From positions 1 to 45,678 of the forward strand of contig JAKLPK010000047.1 of the NCBI GenBank assembly GCA_022013895.1: a stretch of DNA of 45,678 bases, in the 5' to 3' direction. A program made the translations under genes and the position numbers. A model generated the notes under the pieces. That model ran no database searches. It had not been told where the DNA came from and saw only the letters and a program-made list of their open reading frames with translations. This document shows positions 24,770-34,010 of the stretch, piece by piece. Position 1 is the stretch's first letter; every line of letters begins with the position of its first letter. Source of the stretch: Cellulomonas sp. (lineage in GTDB: Bacteria > Actinomycetota > Actinomycetes > Actinomycetales > Cellulomonadaceae).

Positions 24770-24775
24770 CAGGAT
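24770..24775 (+). promoter_or_regulatory. Putative -10 of leaderless response-regulator promoter
   Basis: CAGGAT, 6 nt before the ATG at 24782; the same hexamer and spacing occur before mutY at 34785. Confidence 0.4.
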
Positions 24776-24781
24776 GTGCTC

Positions 24782-25519
24782 ATGACCACGACCACCGCCC
24801 ACCGCCCGGATGTGCTGACCCGGGCCGACGGCAGCCCTGTCCGGGCCCTCGTCGTCGATGACGAGCCGACCCTTGCCGAGCTGTTGTCCACCGCCCTGCG
24901 CTACGAGGGCTGGACCACCGAGCACGCCCTCACCGGGCATGCTGCGATCAAGACCGCCAAGTCCCTCGAACCGGACGTCATCGTGCTCGACGTCATGCTC
25001 CCGGACCTGTCGGGTCTGGAGGTGCTGCGTCGCATCCGGGCCACGCACCCCAACGTCCCGGTGCTGTTCCTCACGGCGAAGGACGCCGTCGAGGACCGCG
25101 TCGCCGGTCTGACCGCGGGCGGCGACGACTACGTCACCAAACCGTTCAGCCTCGAAGAGGTCGTCGCACGGCTGCGCGCCCTGCTGCGGCGCGCCGGTGC
25201 CGTCTCGGCCCGCGAGGAGGCCGTGCTCGTCGTCGGCGACCTCAAGATGGACGAGGACAGCCACGAGGTGTGGCGCGGCCAGGACGAGATCCGGCTCACC
25301 GCGACCGAGTTCGAGCTGCTCCGCTACTTCATGCGCAACCCGCGCCGGGTGCTGTCCAAGGCCCAGATCCTGGACCGCGTGTGGCAGTATGACTTCGGCG
25401 GCCAGGCCAACATCGTCGAGCTCTACGTCTCCTACCTGCGCCGCAAGATCGACAAGGGCCGCGACCCGATGCTGCACACGCTGCGTGGCGTCGGGTACGT
25501 CCTGCGTCCCGCCAGCTGA
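24782..25519 (+). CDS. OmpR-family response regulator
   Basis: A 245-aa DNA-binding response regulator. Receiver domain at about residues 20-135 with the acidic pair Asp26-Asp27, phospho-acceptor Asp70 in IVLDVMLP, Thr and Lys at LTAKD and TKPF. Winged-helix effector domain at about 145-243 (LTATEFELLRYFMRNP, RRVLSKAQILDRVW, YVSYLRRKIDKG, TLRGVGYVLRP). Resembles the TcrA/TrcR/PrrA-type actinobacterial regulators. Paired with the histidine kinase 26 bp downstream. The upstream gap contains repeated TCACAGGT-like sites, and it may control itself and the downstream glycosyltransferases. Confidence 0.95.
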   Translation: MTTTTAHRPDVLTRADGSPVRALVVDDEPTLAELLSTALRYEGWTTEHALTGHAAIKTAKSLEPDVIVLDVMLPDLSGLEVLRRIRATHPNVPVLFLTAKDAVEDRVAGLTAGGDDYVTKPFSLEEVVARLRALLRRAGAVSAREEAVLVVGDLKMDEDSHEVWRGQDEIRLTATEFELLRYFMRNPRRVLSKAQILDRVWQYDFGGQANIVELYVSYLRRKIDKGRDPMLHTLRGVGYVLRPAS

Positions 25520-25532
25520 CGGAGGCTCGGTC

Positions 25533-25538
25533 TACCCT
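25533..25538 (+). promoter_or_regulatory. Putative -10 of leaderless histidine-kinase promoter
   Basis: TACCCT, 7 nt before the GTG at 25546, within the 26-bp gap after the response regulator. Confidence 0.4.
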
Positions 25539-25545
25539 GCCGACC

Positions 25546-27126
25546 GTGACCTGGACCCTGCGCCGACGGCTCGTCCTGACGGTGGTGGGGCTGCTCACCG
25601 TGGTCGCCGCGCTCATCGGCGTCGCATCGGCGCTCTCGTTGCACTCCAACCTGGAGTCGCAGCTCGACCAACGGGTCCTGGACGCCAACGAGCGGGCCGA
25701 GCGCGTCTTCGACGACGGAGACCTGGGCGCACCCGACACCGGTTCGACGTCGGCACCGGTGCCGCTGAGCTCGTCGCCGGCTACGCAGCCCAGTGCGAGC
25801 GCGACCGGGCCGGCCGCGCTCAACCGGCCCGGCTCCGAGGTCGGGATGGTCAGCGCGGTGGTGCACGGCTCGATGACGCAGTCCGGCTACATCACCGACC
25901 AGGGAACCCAGCAGCAGCTGACCACGGACCAGCAGGCCGTCCTGCTCGCGCTGCCGACGGACGGGACCGTCCACACCGTCGAGCTGCCCGGCCTCGGCGG
26001 CTACCGCGCCTCGGCGACCACGGCCGACGACGGTTCCACCCTCATCAGCGGCCTGCCCAACTCCGCACTGGAGGCCACGGTCGAGGCGTTCGTGCTGCGC
26101 GAGGTGCTGGTCGCCCTCGCGGGGGTCATGGTCGCCGCATTCGGCGCCTCCTGGCTGGTGGGGCGCGAGCTCCGGCCGCTGGTCCGGGTCGCCGCGACGG
26201 CCACCCGCGTCGCCGAGCAACCGCTGTCCAAGGGTGAGGTGGTCATCGCCGACCGCGTCGAGGATCGGGACACCGACCCGCGCACCGAGGTCGGCCAGGT
26301 GGGCTCGGCCGTCAACCGGATGCTCGGTCACGTCGAGGCGGCGCTGGCCGACCGGCACGAGTCCGAGAAGCAGGTGCGGCAGTTCGTCGCCGACGCCAGC
26401 CACGAGCTGCGTACCCCGTTGGCCTCGATCCGGGGGTACGCCGAGCTGGTGCGGCGCTCACCCGACGAGCTGCCGCCCGAGGCCCGCCACGCCCTCGACC
26501 GGGTCGAGTCGGAGACCGTCCGGATGACCACACTGGTCTCGGACATGCTGCTGCTGGCCCGGCTGGACGCCGGCCGGCCGCTCGCGGTCGAGACGGTGGA
26601 CCTCGTCGGGCTCGCGATCGACGCGGTAGCCGATGCGCATGCCGCCGGCCCGGACCACGACTGGCGTCTCGAGCTGCCCGGCTCAGGTCCGGACGCCGAG
26701 GCCGAGGGCCCGGTCCCGGCCGAGGACCTGCTGCTCGGCACCGAGGAGCTGCCCGAGGACATCGAACCCGTCGAGGTCCTCGGCGACGGCGACCGGCTCC
26801 GTCAGGTGCTCGCCAACCTGCTGTCCAACGCCCGGCTGCACACGCCGGCGGGCACAGCGGTCACCGTCATCGTGCGGCGTGAGGGCACGGGCGCGGTGCT
26901 CGTGGTCCACGACGACGGCCCCGGGATCGCCGAACCGTTGCGCGCCCGGCTGTTCCAGCGTTTCACGCGGGGGGACGCCTCCCGCAACCGGGCGGCGGGT
27001 TCGACGTCGACAGGTCTGGGCATGGCCATCGCGCATGCCGTCGTGACCGCGCACCACGGCACCATCGGGGTCGACAGCGTGCCCGGTTCGACCACCTTCA
27101 CGGTGCGGCTGCCCGCCGCCGGCTGA
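25546..27126 (+). CDS. Sensor histidine kinase (HAMP-HisKA-HATPase)
   Basis: A 526-aa membrane kinase. First membrane helix at about 9-30 (LVLTVVGLLTVVAALIGVAS), an extracytoplasmic sensor region of about 150 residues, second helix near 183-205 (EVLVALAGVMVAAFGASWLV), a HAMP linker, then the H-box FVADASHELRTPLAS with His286, N-box NLLSNARLHTP, G1 DDGPGIAE, F-box LFQRFTRGDASRN and G2 STGLGMAIAHAV. The region between DHp and ATPase contains an acidic insert (GPDAEAEGPVPAEDLL). Start GTG with a -10-like TACCCT 7 nt upstream, so it may have its own leaderless transcript. Partner of the regulator at 24782. Confidence 0.95.
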   Translation: MTWTLRRRLVLTVVGLLTVVAALIGVASALSLHSNLESQLDQRVLDANERAERVFDDGDLGAPDTGSTSAPVPLSSSPATQPSASATGPAALNRPGSEVGMVSAVVHGSMTQSGYITDQGTQQQLTTDQQAVLLALPTDGTVHTVELPGLGGYRASATTADDGSTLISGLPNSALEATVEAFVLREVLVALAGVMVAAFGASWLVGRELRPLVRVAATATRVAEQPLSKGEVVIADRVEDRDTDPRTEVGQVGSAVNRMLGHVEAALADRHESEKQVRQFVADASHELRTPLASIRGYAELVRRSPDELPPEARHALDRVESETVRMTTLVSDMLLLARLDAGRPLAVETVDLVGLAIDAVADAHAAGPDHDWRLELPGSGPDAEAEGPVPAEDLLLGTEELPEDIEPVEVLGDGDRLRQVLANLLSNARLHTPAGTAVTVIVRREGTGAVLVVHDDGPGIAEPLRARLFQRFTRGDASRNRAAGSTSTGLGMAIAHAVVTAHHGTIGVDSVPGSTTFTVRLPAAG

Positions 27127-27216
27127 CGCGCTGGCCCACCCATCGCCCCATCCGTCACAGGGGTCGCACAGCGGGGCCACACGGCGGTGCGAACCGCGCA
27201 GCGGATGGTCGTGGCC

Positions 27217-28503
27217 ATGGAGAACACGGCACCCCCGCCCGTCCTCGACCTCGTGGTCCCCGTCCACAACGAGGAACGCGACCTCGAGCACACGGTCCGC
27301 ACCACGCGAGCATTCCTCGACACGTTCCCGTACCGCGCGCGGCTGACGATCGCGGACAACGCCTCGACCGACTCCACGCTGGCGATCGCCCGGCGGCTGG
27401 CCGCCGAGCTGCCCGGGGTGTCCGTGCTGCACCTGGACGCCAAGGGTCGCGGTCGCGCGCTGCACACCGCCTGGCTCGCCTCCGATGCACAGGTGCTCGC
27501 CTACATGGACGTCGACATGTCGACCGATCTGGCGGCGCTCGCCCCGTTGATCGCACCGCTGGTCTCCGGCCACTCCCAGCTGGCGATCGGGACACGGCTG
27601 GTCCGCTCCTCCCGGACGGTGCGCGGACCCCGACGGGAGGTCATCTCGCGCTGCTACAACCTGCTGCTGCGCGGTTCGCTCGCGGTCCGCTTCTCCGACG
27701 CCCAGTGCGGGTTCAAGGCGATCCGGGCCGATGCCGCGCACGAGCTGCTGCCACTGGTGGCCGACACCGGCTGGTTCTTCGACACGGAGCTGCTGGTGCT
27801 GGCCGAACGCTCGGGCCTGCGCATTCACGAGGTCCCGGTGGACTGGGTCGACGACCCGGACTCCCGGGTGGACATCGTGGCCACCGCCAAGGCCGATCTG
27901 CTGGGCATCGCCCGGCTGCTGCGCGACCTCAACGCCGGGCGGATCCCGCTCGACGAGGTTCGCGCCCACCTCCAGCTGGACAGCGCCCGACCGGCGGCCA
28001 CCCGCGGGCAGGACGGGCGACTGCTCGGTCAGCTGCTGCGGTTCGGTGTCGTCGGCGTGGCCTCGACCGTGGCGTACGCGCTGCTGTACCTGCTGCTGGC
28101 CGGGCCGCTGGGCGCCCAGGTCGCCAACCTCACGGCGCTCGCCGTCACCGCCGTCGCGAACACGGCCGCCAACCGGGCCTTCACGTTCGGCATCCGCGGA
28201 CGACGCGGGGCACTGGTCCACCAGGGGCAAGGCTTCGCGGTGTTCCTGCTCGCCTGGGCACTGACCTCCGGGGCGCTCGGCGTGCTGCACCTGACGGCGC
28301 CAGCCGCGCCGCGCACGGTCGAGCTGGCCGTGCTGGTGGTCGCCAACCTGGGCGCCACCGTCCTGCGGTTCCTGCTGCTGCGCGGCTGGGTCTTCCGCAC
28401 CCGCACCCCGCCGGTCCCGACCGACCGCTCCATCTCCCCCGTCGCCCGTCCCGGCACGACCGCGACGAGCACCCGCCCGACCGAAGGGGTCCGTCACTCA
28501 TGA
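27217..28503 (+). CDS. GT2 glycosyltransferase fused to GtrA domain
   Basis: A 428-aa two-domain protein. Residues about 10-230 are a DPM1-like GT2 domain (LDLVVPVHNEERDL, NASTDST, metal-binding YMDVDMSTDL, QCGFKAIRAD, FFDTELLVLAERSG), which transfers a sugar from NDP- or GDP-sugar to polyprenyl phosphate. Residues about 275-405 are a GtrA domain with four membrane helices (LLRFGVVGVASTVAYALLYL ... NRAFTFGIRG ... LLLRGWVFRT), a family linked to flipping the lipid-sugar. The ATG at 27217 follows GGATGG by 8 nt; ATG 27205 and GTG 27187 are in-frame alternatives. Its stop overlaps the next gene by 4 bp (ATGA). Confidence 0.9.
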   Translation: MENTAPPPVLDLVVPVHNEERDLEHTVRTTRAFLDTFPYRARLTIADNASTDSTLAIARRLAAELPGVSVLHLDAKGRGRALHTAWLASDAQVLAYMDVDMSTDLAALAPLIAPLVSGHSQLAIGTRLVRSSRTVRGPRREVISRCYNLLLRGSLAVRFSDAQCGFKAIRADAAHELLPLVADTGWFFDTELLVLAERSGLRIHEVPVDWVDDPDSRVDIVATAKADLLGIARLLRDLNAGRIPLDEVRAHLQLDSARPAATRGQDGRLLGQLLRFGVVGVASTVAYALLYLLLAGPLGAQVANLTALAVTAVANTAANRAFTFGIRGRRGALVHQGQGFAVFLLAWALTSGALGVLHLTAPAAPRTVELAVLVVANLGATVLRFLLLRGWVFRTRTPPVPTDRSISPVARPGTTATSTRPTEGVRHS

Positions 28504-30551
28504 CCACCACCGTGCGTCCGATCGAACCGCACACCGCGGACGGTGGCTTCCAGCCCCCGACCGACCCGGTGCCCGTCGAGCCCGCCGAACCGGCCGGGGC
28601 CGACCTCCGACCGCGCTGGGAGGTCCCGGCGTTCATCGCACTGCTGGTCGTCACGGCCGGGCTGTACCTGTGGAACCTGTCATCGTCCGGGTACGCCAAC
28701 TCGTTCTACTCGGCAGCCGTGCAGGCCGGGTCCACGTCCTGGTCGGCGTTCCTGTGGGGGGCCTCCGATGCGGGCGGTTCGATCACCGTCGACAAACCAC
28801 CGGCCTCGCTGTGGGTGATGGCCCTGTCGGTGCGGATCTTCGGGCTGTCGAGCTGGGCGATCCTGGTGCCGCAGGCGCTCATGGGCGTGGGCACCGTCGC
28901 GCTGCTCTACCGCACGGTGCGGCGGCGGTTCACCGCAGGGGCCGCGCTGCTGGCCGGTGCGACGCTCGCACTGACCCCGGTCGCGGCGCTCATGTTCCGG
29001 TTCAACAACCCGGACGCGCTGCTCGTCCTGCTGCTCACAGCCTCCGTCTGGGCGACGATGCGGGCGATCGAGGGACCGCGCACGACGCGGTGGATGGTGC
29101 TGGCCGGGGTGTTCATCGGCTTCGCCTTCCTCACCAAGCAGCTGCAGGCGTTCCTGGTGCTGCCCGGTCTGGCCGCGGCCTACCTGTGGGCCGGTCAGCT
29201 CCCACTGGTCAAGCGGATCCGCGACGGGCTGCTGGCGGTGGGCGCCATGGTGCTGGCCGGCGGCTGGTGGGTGGCGCTCGTCGAGCTGTGGCCGGAGGAC
29301 TCCCGGCCGTACATCGGCGGGTCGACGAACAACTCGTTCCTGGAGCTCACCTTCGGCTACAACGGCCTGGGTCGGATCACGGGTGACGAGACCGGGTCCG
29401 TCGGTGGTGGCACCGGGTCGGGCTCCTGGGGCAGCACGGGGATCACCCGGTTGTTCTCCTCGGAGATCGGCGGTCAGATCGCCTGGCTGATCCCGGCGGC
29501 GCTCGTGCTGGGTGCGGTCGCGTTCTGGCTGGTGCGTCGGGCACCGCGGACCGATGCCAGGCGCGCGCAGATCGTCGTGTGGGGTGCCTGGCTGCTGGTG
29601 ACCGGGTTGGTGTTCTCGTTCATGGCCGGCATCTTCCACGCGTACTACACGGTGGCTCTGGCTCCCGCGGTCGCGGCCCTGGTGGGGATCGGCGCGTCCG
29701 AGGTCTGGGCGCGGCGCGACCGGCTGTGGGCCCTGGTCACCCTCGCGGTGGTCACCCTCGGCACAGCGGGCTGGTCCGTGGTGATGCTGTCGTGGTCCTC
29801 GGAGTTCCTGCCCTGGCTGCGGGTGGCCGTCCTGGCCGCGGGGCTGGCCGGTGCGGTCGCACTGCTGGCCGGTCGCTGGTTCGGCCGGCGGATGATGCTG
29901 GTCGGCGCCGGGCTCGCCCTGGTCGCGGGGTTGGCCGGGCCGACGGCGTACACCATCGACACGATCAGCACCGGGCACACCGGCTCGATCGTCACCGCCG
30001 GGCCGACGGTCCAGAGCTCGTCGGGCGGCGGCGGGATGGGCGGGGGCCAGGGTGGTCCCGGCGGGCGGACCGGGACGCAGACAGGCACCCAGGGAGGCCC
30101 GGGCGGGCAGACCGGCACCCAGGGCGCGCCCGGCGGGCAGGCGGGCGGCACGACCGGGGGGACGTCCGACGGCGCGGGCACCGGCTCCGTCGGCGGCCTG
30201 CTCAACGGCACCACGGTGAGCACCCAGGTCGAGGCTCTCCTCGAGGAGGACGCCGACGGCTACACCTGGGTCGCGGCCGTCATCGGCTCGCAGAACGCGG
30301 CCAGCTACCAGCTCGCGACGCAGGCCTCGGTGATGCCGATCGGTGGCTTCAACGGCACCGACGCGTCCCCCACCCTGGAGCAGTTCCAGACCTGGGTGGC
30401 CGAGGGCAAGATCCACTACTTCATCGCGAGCAGCGGGATGTCCGGTTCGGACGCGGCCAGCCAGATCACCACCTGGGTCGAGGAGAGCTTCACCGCCCAG
30501 ACGGTCGACGGGACCACGCTCTACGACCTGTCGGGTGGCGTCACCGGCTGA
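28500..30551 (+). CDS. GT39/ArnT-like membrane glycosyltransferase
   Basis: A 683-aa integral membrane glycosyltransferase that uses lipid-linked sugar to glycosylate an extracytoplasmic acceptor. N-terminal cytosolic segment, then a first helix (FIALLVVTAGLYLWNL), the outside loop GYANSFYSAAVQAGS and ASDAGGSITVDKPPASLW typical of the YkcB-like branch, FRFNNPDALLVLLL, and about 11-12 helices to residue 500. A Gly/Gln/Thr-rich linker with imperfect repeats (GGPGGQTGTQG, about 510-565) leads to a C-terminal extracytoplasmic domain (about 575-683) ending YDLSGGVTG. Acceptor unknown. Translation is coupled to the GT2-GtrA gene by ATGA (28500-28503). Confidence 0.92.
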   Translation: MTTTVRPIEPHTADGGFQPPTDPVPVEPAEPAGADLRPRWEVPAFIALLVVTAGLYLWNLSSSGYANSFYSAAVQAGSTSWSAFLWGASDAGGSITVDKPPASLWVMALSVRIFGLSSWAILVPQALMGVGTVALLYRTVRRRFTAGAALLAGATLALTPVAALMFRFNNPDALLVLLLTASVWATMRAIEGPRTTRWMVLAGVFIGFAFLTKQLQAFLVLPGLAAAYLWAGQLPLVKRIRDGLLAVGAMVLAGGWWVALVELWPEDSRPYIGGSTNNSFLELTFGYNGLGRITGDETGSVGGGTGSGSWGSTGITRLFSSEIGGQIAWLIPAALVLGAVAFWLVRRAPRTDARRAQIVVWGAWLLVTGLVFSFMAGIFHAYYTVALAPAVAALVGIGASEVWARRDRLWALVTLAVVTLGTAGWSVVMLSWSSEFLPWLRVAVLAAGLAGAVALLAGRWFGRRMMLVGAGLALVAGLAGPTAYTIDTISTGHTGSIVTAGPTVQSSSGGGGMGGGQGGPGGRTGTQTGTQGGPGGQTGTQGAPGGQAGGTTGGTSDGAGTGSVGGLLNGTTVSTQVEALLEEDADGYTWVAAVIGSQNAASYQLATQASVMPIGGFNGTDASPTLEQFQTWVAEGKIHYFIASSGMSGSDAASQITTWVEESFTAQTVDGTTLYDLSGGVTG

Positions 30552-30612
30552 GCACGGACGAGGGCGGCGGGCGTCCGGTCATCCGACCGGCACCCGCCGC
30601 CCTCGTCCGTGC
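30552..30612. terminator. Strong bidirectional terminator, 20-bp perfect stem
   Basis: GCACGGACGAGGGCGGCGGG (30552-30571) pairs perfectly with 30593-30612; the 21-nt loop itself contains CCGGTC-ATCC-GACCGG. It begins right at the GT39 stop codon and lies between convergent genes, so it probably ends both transcripts. Confidence 0.9.
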
Positions 30613-30622
30613 AGGGTGGAGC

Positions 30623-31351
30623 TCAGAGCGGGAACGCCGAGTACGCCCGGGCGATCTCTGCCACCGGCCCGGTGAGCTGCAGGAGCGCCGTCCCGTTGGT
30701 CCAGGTGGCGGTCCCGGTGCCGTCGCCGTTGTCGACGATGAGGTAGGAGCCGGTGGTCTGCCCGTCGGCATCGACGGAACCGGACTGCGGCAGCCCGTAG
30801 GTGTCCGCACTCGCGCTGGCGCTCGACGACGGGGCGGCGGTGGCCGTCGGTGCCGCAGCCGTGAGGGCCCCGAGGACGGCGGTGGCCTCCTCCGGGGTCG
30901 CCCACTGGCCGACCTGCAGGCCGAGGGTCGCGCCGGAACCGTCGGAGAAGGTCTCGGTGTAGGCCTCCAGCGCACCCTTGGCGATCCAGGTGTCGTCGGC
31001 GATCGAGGACGCGAGCGCGAACTGCAGGACGCTCGTGGGCAGTGCTGCGGCGAACGTGGTGGTGGCGGTGCGGGCGACCGGTTCGACGGTCGGTGTCGGC
31101 GAGGGGACCAGCACGGTCGAGGAGGTCGCGGACGGTGTGCCGCCCGCGCGCAGGACCCCCCAGACAGCACCGGCGACCACGAGCACCAGGACGGCGATGA
31201 CGACGGGGATGATCCAGCGGCGGCGGCCACCGGGTTCGTCCACCGCCTCGGTCGCACCCGTCGGAACTGCTCCGGTCGTCGGCCCGACCCCTGGCGGACG
31301 ACGGGTCCGGCGCGAACCTCGGGACGGGGTCGGTGGACCGGACTGCGACAT
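30623..31351 (-). CDS. Membrane-anchored exported protein, 242 aa
   Basis: No family recognised. A Pro/Arg/Gly-rich cytosolic head of about 45 residues, one transmembrane helix (IIPVVIAVLVLVVAGAVWGV, about 46-67), a Thr/Pro/Ser linker, then an extracytoplasmic domain of about 150 residues (FAAALPTSVLQFALASS ... GSYLIVDNGDGTGTATW ... GPVAEIARAYSAFPL). The single-pass layout resembles several actinobacterial envelope proteins of unknown role. The domain contains a Ser/Ala-rich low-complexity stretch. It shares the terminator at 30552-30612 with the glycosyltransferase and is divergent from radA. GAGGAG lies close upstream of the ATG. Confidence 0.75.
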   Translation of the reverse strand: MSQSGPPTPSRGSRRTRRPPGVGPTTGAVPTGATEAVDEPGGRRRWIIPVVIAVLVLVVAGAVWGVLRAGGTPSATSSTVLVPSPTPTVEPVARTATTTFAAALPTSVLQFALASSIADDTWIAKGALEAYTETFSDGSGATLGLQVGQWATPEEATAVLGALTAAAPTATAAPSSSASASADTYGLPQSGSVDADGQTTGSYLIVDNGDGTGTATWTNGTALLQLTGPVAEIARAYSAFPL

Positions 31352-31447
31352 GGAGGGCTCCTCTTTCAGACTGCGGGCAGCCTACCCACGGGTAGGCGTG
31401 GCACGGTGGGGACGGCGGGGCGTGGCGTCGATGTGGGTGCCCGCGGC

Positions 31448-31453
31448 TAGCGT
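31448..31453 (+). promoter_or_regulatory. Putative -10 of leaderless radA promoter
   Basis: TAGCGT, 7 nt before the GTG at 31461. Confidence 0.45.
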
Positions 31454-31460
31454 CCGGCGG

Positions 31461-32876
31461 GTGACCTCGACCACGGTGCGACGCCCCACGAAGGGCGGCC
31501 CGGCCCGCACAGCTCCGGCCCGCCCCGGCTTCCGCTGCAGCGAGTGCGGGTGGACGAGTGTGCGCTGGGTCGGCAGGTGCGGCGAGTGCCAGGCCTGGGG
31601 CACGGTGGCGGAGGAAGGTTCGACCGCCGTCGTGCCGCGCACGGTGGCCGTCGCACCCGCCCGCGGCCCGGCGCGACCGATCGACCAGGTGGACCAGACC
31701 GCGGCGACCGCACGCCCGACGGGGGTCGATGAGCTCGACCGGGTGCTGGGCGGCGGGATCGTCCCCGGTGCGGTCGTGCTGCTGGCCGGTGAACCGGGCG
31801 TCGGGAAGTCGACCCTGCTGCTCGATGTCGCGGCCCGTGCGGCCCGGACCGGCCTGCGGGTGCTCTACATCACCGGTGAGGAGTCATCCGCCCAGGTGCG
31901 GCTGCGCGCCGGCCGGATCCACGCCGTCGACCCGGGCCTGCTGCTCGCCGACGAGACCGATCTCGGCACCGTCCTGGGCCACATCGAGGCGTGCGACCCC
32001 GATCTGCTCGTCGTCGACTCGGTCCAGACCATCGCCTCCGCCCAGGTCGAGGGCGCTGCGGGCGGTGTCACCCAGGTGCGCGAGGTCGCCGGTGCGCTCA
32101 TCGCCGCCGCGAAGTCGCGGGCGCTGCCGGTGCTGCTGGTCGGCCACGTCACCAAGGACGGCTCGGTCGCCGGGCCCCGCACGCTGGAGCACCTGGTCGA
32201 CGTCGTCTGCCAGTTCGAGGGCGAGTCAGGTTCGCGGCTGCGGCTGCTGCGGGCGACGAAGAACCGGTACGGCCCGACGGACGAGGTGGGCTGCTTCGAC
32301 CTGTCCGAGCACGGGATCGTCGGGCTGGCCGATCCGAGCGGTCTGTTCGTCTCCCAGTCCATGCACGATGTGCCGGGCACCTGCCTGGCGGTCACGCTCG
32401 AGGGTCGTCGCCCGCTGCTCGCCGAGGTGCAGGCGCTCGTCGCCCCCAGCCAGCAGGCCACCCCGCGGCGCACCACGAACGGCGTCGACCCGGCCCGTGT
32501 CGCGATGGTGCTCGCGGTGCTCGCCCGCCGGGTCGGTGTGCGGCTGGCCGATCAGGAGGTCTACGTCTCGACCGTCGGCGGCGCCCGGATGGTCGAACCG
32601 GCTGCCGATCTGGCGCTGGCCCTCGCCGTCGTGGGCTCGCGGCAGGAGATCGCCCTGCCGCGCGGGATGGCCGCGATCGGTGAGGTCGGCCTGGCCGGCG
32701 AGATCCGCACGGTCGCAGGTGTCGAACGCCGGTTGGCCGAGGCCGCCCGACTGGGCCTGACCAGGGCGATCGTGCCCGCCGGCGCGATGGACGGGCTGGT
32801 GGTGCCCGACGGGATGCGCGTGCGTGCCGCGACCGATCTTGCCGATGCGGTCGCGGCGATCCAGCCGACGCGGTGA
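31461..32876 (+). CDS. radA: DNA repair protein RadA
   Basis: RecA-like ATPase/helicase that promotes branch migration during recombination repair. The 471-aa product has an N-terminal zinc finger (FRCSECGWTSVRWVGRCGEC), Walker A GEPGVGKST, Walker B LLVVDSVQT, the RadA-specific KNRYG (usually KNRFG), and a C-terminal Lon-protease-like domain (VGGARMVEPAADLALALAVV, GEVGLAGEIRTV). The start is GTG 31461 because TAGCGT lies 7 nt upstream; earlier in-frame codons have no ribosome site. Followed after 57 bp by disA, a frequent pairing in actinobacteria and Bacillus, where RadA is known to act on DisA. Confidence 0.95.
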   Translation: MTSTTVRRPTKGGPARTAPARPGFRCSECGWTSVRWVGRCGECQAWGTVAEEGSTAVVPRTVAVAPARGPARPIDQVDQTAATARPTGVDELDRVLGGGIVPGAVVLLAGEPGVGKSTLLLDVAARAARTGLRVLYITGEESSAQVRLRAGRIHAVDPGLLLADETDLGTVLGHIEACDPDLLVVDSVQTIASAQVEGAAGGVTQVREVAGALIAAAKSRALPVLLVGHVTKDGSVAGPRTLEHLVDVVCQFEGESGSRLRLLRATKNRYGPTDEVGCFDLSEHGIVGLADPSGLFVSQSMHDVPGTCLAVTLEGRRPLLAEVQALVAPSQQATPRRTTNGVDPARVAMVLAVLARRVGVRLADQEVYVSTVGGARMVEPAADLALALAVVGSRQEIALPRGMAAIGEVGLAGEIRTVAGVERRLAEAARLGLTRAIVPAGAMDGLVVPDGMRVRAATDLADAVAAIQPTR

Positions 32877-32920
32877 GCCGCGTCGCCGGTCCGTCACAGG
32901 CCTCGTGACGCGCGCCCCGA

Positions 32921-32926
32921 TACCAT
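32921..32926 (+). promoter_or_regulatory. Putative -10 of leaderless disA promoter
   Basis: TACCAT, 7 nt before the GTG at 32934. Just upstream, CGTCAC-AGGCCTC-GTGACG (32892-32910) is a perfect 6-bp inverted repeat that may end radA transcription or act as an operator. Confidence 0.5.
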
Positions 32927-32933
32927 CACCCAC

Positions 32934-34010
32934 GTGACCGACCTGCCCGCCCCCGACGAGCTGCTGCGCAGCACGCTCACCGCGGTCGCCCCCGGGAGCG
33001 AGCTGCGCGACGGCCTGGAGCGGATCCTGCGCGGCCGCACCGGCGCGCTCATCGTGCTGGGGATGGACCCGCTCGTCGCCTCGCTGTGCTCCGGTGGTTT
33101 CGAGCTCGATGTGGAGTTCTCGGCCACCCGGCTGCGTGAGCTGGCGAAGATGGACGGCGCGGTCGTCGTCGACGGCTCCTTGCGCCGGATCCTGCGGGCG
33201 AACGTGCAGCTGCTGCCGGACCCGACCATCGAGACCAGCGAGTCGGGCACCCGGCACCGCACCGCGCAGCGCGTCTCCAAGCAGACCGGCCTGCCCGTCA
33301 TCTCGGTGTCGGCGTCGATGCGGATCATCGCGCTGTACGTCGGCGGCGCGCGGCACGTGCTGGAGGACTCCACCACCATCCTGTCGCGGGCCAACCAGGC
33401 GCTGGCCACGCTCGAGCGCTACAAGGCCCGCCTCGACGAGGTGAGTGGCACGCTCTCTGCGCTGGAGATCGAGGACCTGGTCACGGTGCGTGACGTCTCG
33501 TCAGTGGTCCAGCGGCTGGAGATGGTCCGCCGCATCTCCGACGAGATCGACGGCTACGTCGTCGAGCTCGGCACCGACGGCCGGCTCATGTCCCTGCAGC
33601 TCGACGAGCTGGTCGGCGGGATCGGCGCCGACCGTGAGCTCGTCATCCGGGACTACGTGGACACCTCCCGCCACGACGTGCCGGCCGTGCTCGACGAGCT
33701 GGGCGAGCTGGACTCCACCCAGCTGCTCGACCCGGCGCACATCGCCCGGGTGCTCGGGCTGCCGGGTGCGGGCGAGGCGCTCGACGCCGCGGCCGGTGCG
33801 CGCGGCTACCGCCTCCTGGCCAAGATCCCGCGGCTGCCCGCCCAGGTGATGGAGCGGCTGGTGCAGCACTTCGGCGGTCTGCAGCGGTTGCTCGCGGCCT
33901 CGATCGACGAGCTCATGGCCGTCGACGGCATCGGTGAGCAGCGCGCCCGGGCCGTCCGCGAGGGGCTGTCCCGGCTGGCCGAGTCGAGCATCCTCGAGCG
34001 GTACGTCTGA
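32934..34010 (+). CDS. disA: DNA integrity scanning protein DisA, diadenylate cyclase
   Basis: Makes cyclic di-AMP from two ATP while scanning DNA for branched structures. The 358-aa product has the DAC domain (residues about 1-150) with Asp74-Gly75-Ala76 and Arg107-His108-Arg109 (the DGA and RHR catalytic motifs), a central helical spine and a C-terminal helix-hairpin-helix DNA-binding domain ([19 protein letters not shown]). Standard length for the family. Start GTG with TACCAT 7 nt upstream. With radA it forms a repair/c-di-AMP signalling pair. Confidence 0.97.
   Translation: MTDLPAPDELLRSTLTAVAPGSELRDGLERILRGRTGALIVLGMDPLVASLCSGGFELDVEFSATRLRELAKMDGAVVVDGSLRRILRANVQLLPDPTIETSESGTRHRTAQRVSKQTGLPVISVSASMRIIALYVGGARHVLEDSTTILSRANQALATLERYKARLDEVSGTLSALEIEDLVTVRDVSSVVQRLEMVRRISDEIDGYVVELGTDGRLMSLQLDELVGGIGADRELVIRDYVDTSRHDVPAVLDELGELDSTQLLDPAHIARVLGLPGAGEALDAAAGARGYRLLAKIPRLPAQVMERLVQHFGGLQRLLAASIDELMAVDGIGEQRARAVREGLSRLAESSILERYV

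Noticed and set aside
30020-30170. Minisatellite or CRISPR-like array in the GT39 gene
   Set aside because: The repeats (GGxGGxTGTQ) are in-frame Gly-rich linker codons of irregular length with no spacers.
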